This document shows positions 6,434 to 7,446 of a DNA stretch of 7,446 bases, piece after piece. Source of the DNA: an uncultured Bacteroidota bacterium (lineage in GTDB: Bacteria > Bacteroidota > Bacteroidia > UKL13-3); assembly GCA_903907885.1 (NCBI GenBank), contig CAIVPY010000164.1:1-7446 (forward strand). The letters run 5' to 3'. The notes beneath the pieces are model-generated. The model was not told the DNA's origin and did no database searches. It saw nothing but the letters and a program-made list of their open reading frames with translations. Made by a program: the position numbers and the translations under genes. Every line of letters begins with the position of its first letter. The stretch's first letter is position 1.

Positions 6434-7446
6434 AAATTCTACTTGGATAATATTTATTGCGTAATTGTAAAAAATATTTTTCTATTTTAAATGTCATAAA
6501 CATGCCAATTAATATACTAAGTATAGTTGTTATTAAAAATTGCAAATATATACTATGAAATATTTGAAATCTAATATTCCCTCGCGCAATTAATGTATTT
6601 ACAAACGTATGGATGATATAAATTGAATAGGAGCAAAATCCTATTTTACTAATCCAATCAACAATAAAACTGGAAAACATTTTGTCCAAGAGGTAGTTAA
6701 TATTATTTTTCAAAAGAAAAACCACTAAGATAATCCCAAACGAAAGGTATAGCAATGTAAAACCAATCGTCTTTACAAAAAAAGACATTACGGGATCAAT
6801 AAATGGAGTCCAAATTAATCCGCCAAAAGCCATTATAGCCAGTATGTACCTGTATTTAATCGAGTATATTTTAAGCAAATCAAATTTAAAGTGGTATAGG
6901 TAAGAAATCAATACACCACATAAAAGAGAATCAATTCTTAAATGTGTCATCGTTGAATTTCTCACATATTCTAACGGAAAATAAAAGTTACTTGTAAATC
7001 GTAATAAAATACATACAATAAATAAAATTAGAATTGTAATCTCAAATCCTCCGAATTGATATTTCTTTTCTTTCACCAAATCAAATTTATTTTTGTATTT
7101 TTTTAAAATATACCATGCTAAAATTGCGAAACCAAAGTAAAAATGTTCTTCAACTGCCAAAGATCAACTAGCAGGATAAGCGTAACCCCACCCTAAGATA
7201 TAATTTTGAGTAAAGGTCATGTCGGACAAAAAATAAAATAAATTAAACCTATGCTTATATATTAGGGGGATTAGATATAACAAATAAAATAGGTAGTAAA
7301 TTGGATATATTTTAAAGCCCCTTCGAATTAAAAACAATATTGGCTTTATATTGCCAAATTTTAAATACTCTTTGAACAGCAAACCTGACACAAGAAATCC
7401 GCTAATAACAAAAAACAAATCAACCCCAATCCATCCCATATTAGTG
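6432..7446 (-). pseudogene. Acyltransferase family 3 (OafA/YrhL-like O-acyltransferase), interrupted by in-frame TGA and cut by window edge
   Basis: One frame runs from the right edge to a TAA at 6434-6432, broken only by a TGA at 7166-7164. The edge cuts off the true N-terminus, with the first helix and its catalytic His region. The visible start, GWIGVDLFFVISGFLVSGLLF, is the family's second block, followed by a R-R-x-F-K-I-Y-P segment. After PAS comes TGA and then SLAVEEHFYF; homologues carry WSLAVEE here, so the TGA replaces that Trp codon (TGG). Downstream are several membrane helices, THLRIDSLLCGVLISY and a final FCSYSIYIIH segment. About 336 residues remain; with roughly 40 missing, the size suits the usual 340-390. 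An intact protein would be an integral inner-membrane enzyme moving acetyl or other acyl groups onto a surface glycan. As read, translation stops before most of the membrane domain. Sequencing error is possible. A separate gene from the TTG at 7160 is unlikely, since it would begin inside a conserved motif. Confidence 0.82.

Noticed and set aside
7164..7166. TGA read as tryptophan through a changed genetic code
   Set aside because: All other Trp codons in the genes of this window are TGG, this is the only in-frame TGA within a gene, and the deacetylase gene ends in TGA. A changed code would show TGA at many Trp positions.

Overview
The window reads as part of a surface-polysaccharide biosynthesis locus (O-antigen, capsule or exopolysaccharide) from a low-GC Gram-negative bacterium, most probably a member of the Bacteroidota. 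The lineage call is an inference. It rests on the AT-rich composition, mostly absent Shine-Dalgarno sequences, one TAnnTTTG-type -7 promoter element, and the style of the encoded families. No rRNA, tRNA, transposase, integrase or CRISPR array was seen.

Layout: the genes form two convergent blocks. The left block (bases 1-2223, + strand) holds the C-terminal part of a polysaccharide deacetylase, a formyltransferase-fold protein whose TTG start overlaps the deacetylase stop codon, and, after a 104-base spacer, a class I SAM-dependent methyltransferase. The right block (bases 2261-7446, - strand) is read from the right edge toward the centre. It holds an O-acyltransferase (acyltransferase family 3) interrupted by a TGA codon, a family 25-like glycosyltransferase, a CmcI/macrocin-type methyltransferase, a family 4-like glycosyltransferase and an RmlD-like sugar nucleotide reductase. 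The blocks meet tail to tail across only 37 bases (2224-2260).

Working together (inference): the reductase would help make a deoxysugar nucleotide, the two glycosyltransferases would add sugars to a lipid-linked or LPS-core acceptor, and the other enzymes would decorate the glycan by deacetylation, formylation, methylation and O-acylation. There is no polymerase, flippase or priming transferase here, so this is an interior slice of a larger locus.

The clearest anomaly is the acyltransferase. A TGA sits exactly where its family has the Trp of the WSLAVEE-type motif, and the same frame continues on both sides. This looks like a single-base nonsense mutation or a sequencing error. The overlapping deacetylase/formyltransferase pair is the most interesting functional hint. 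I did not find convincing evidence of a wholly new kind of system; this is an accessory glycan locus with a few points worth checking.
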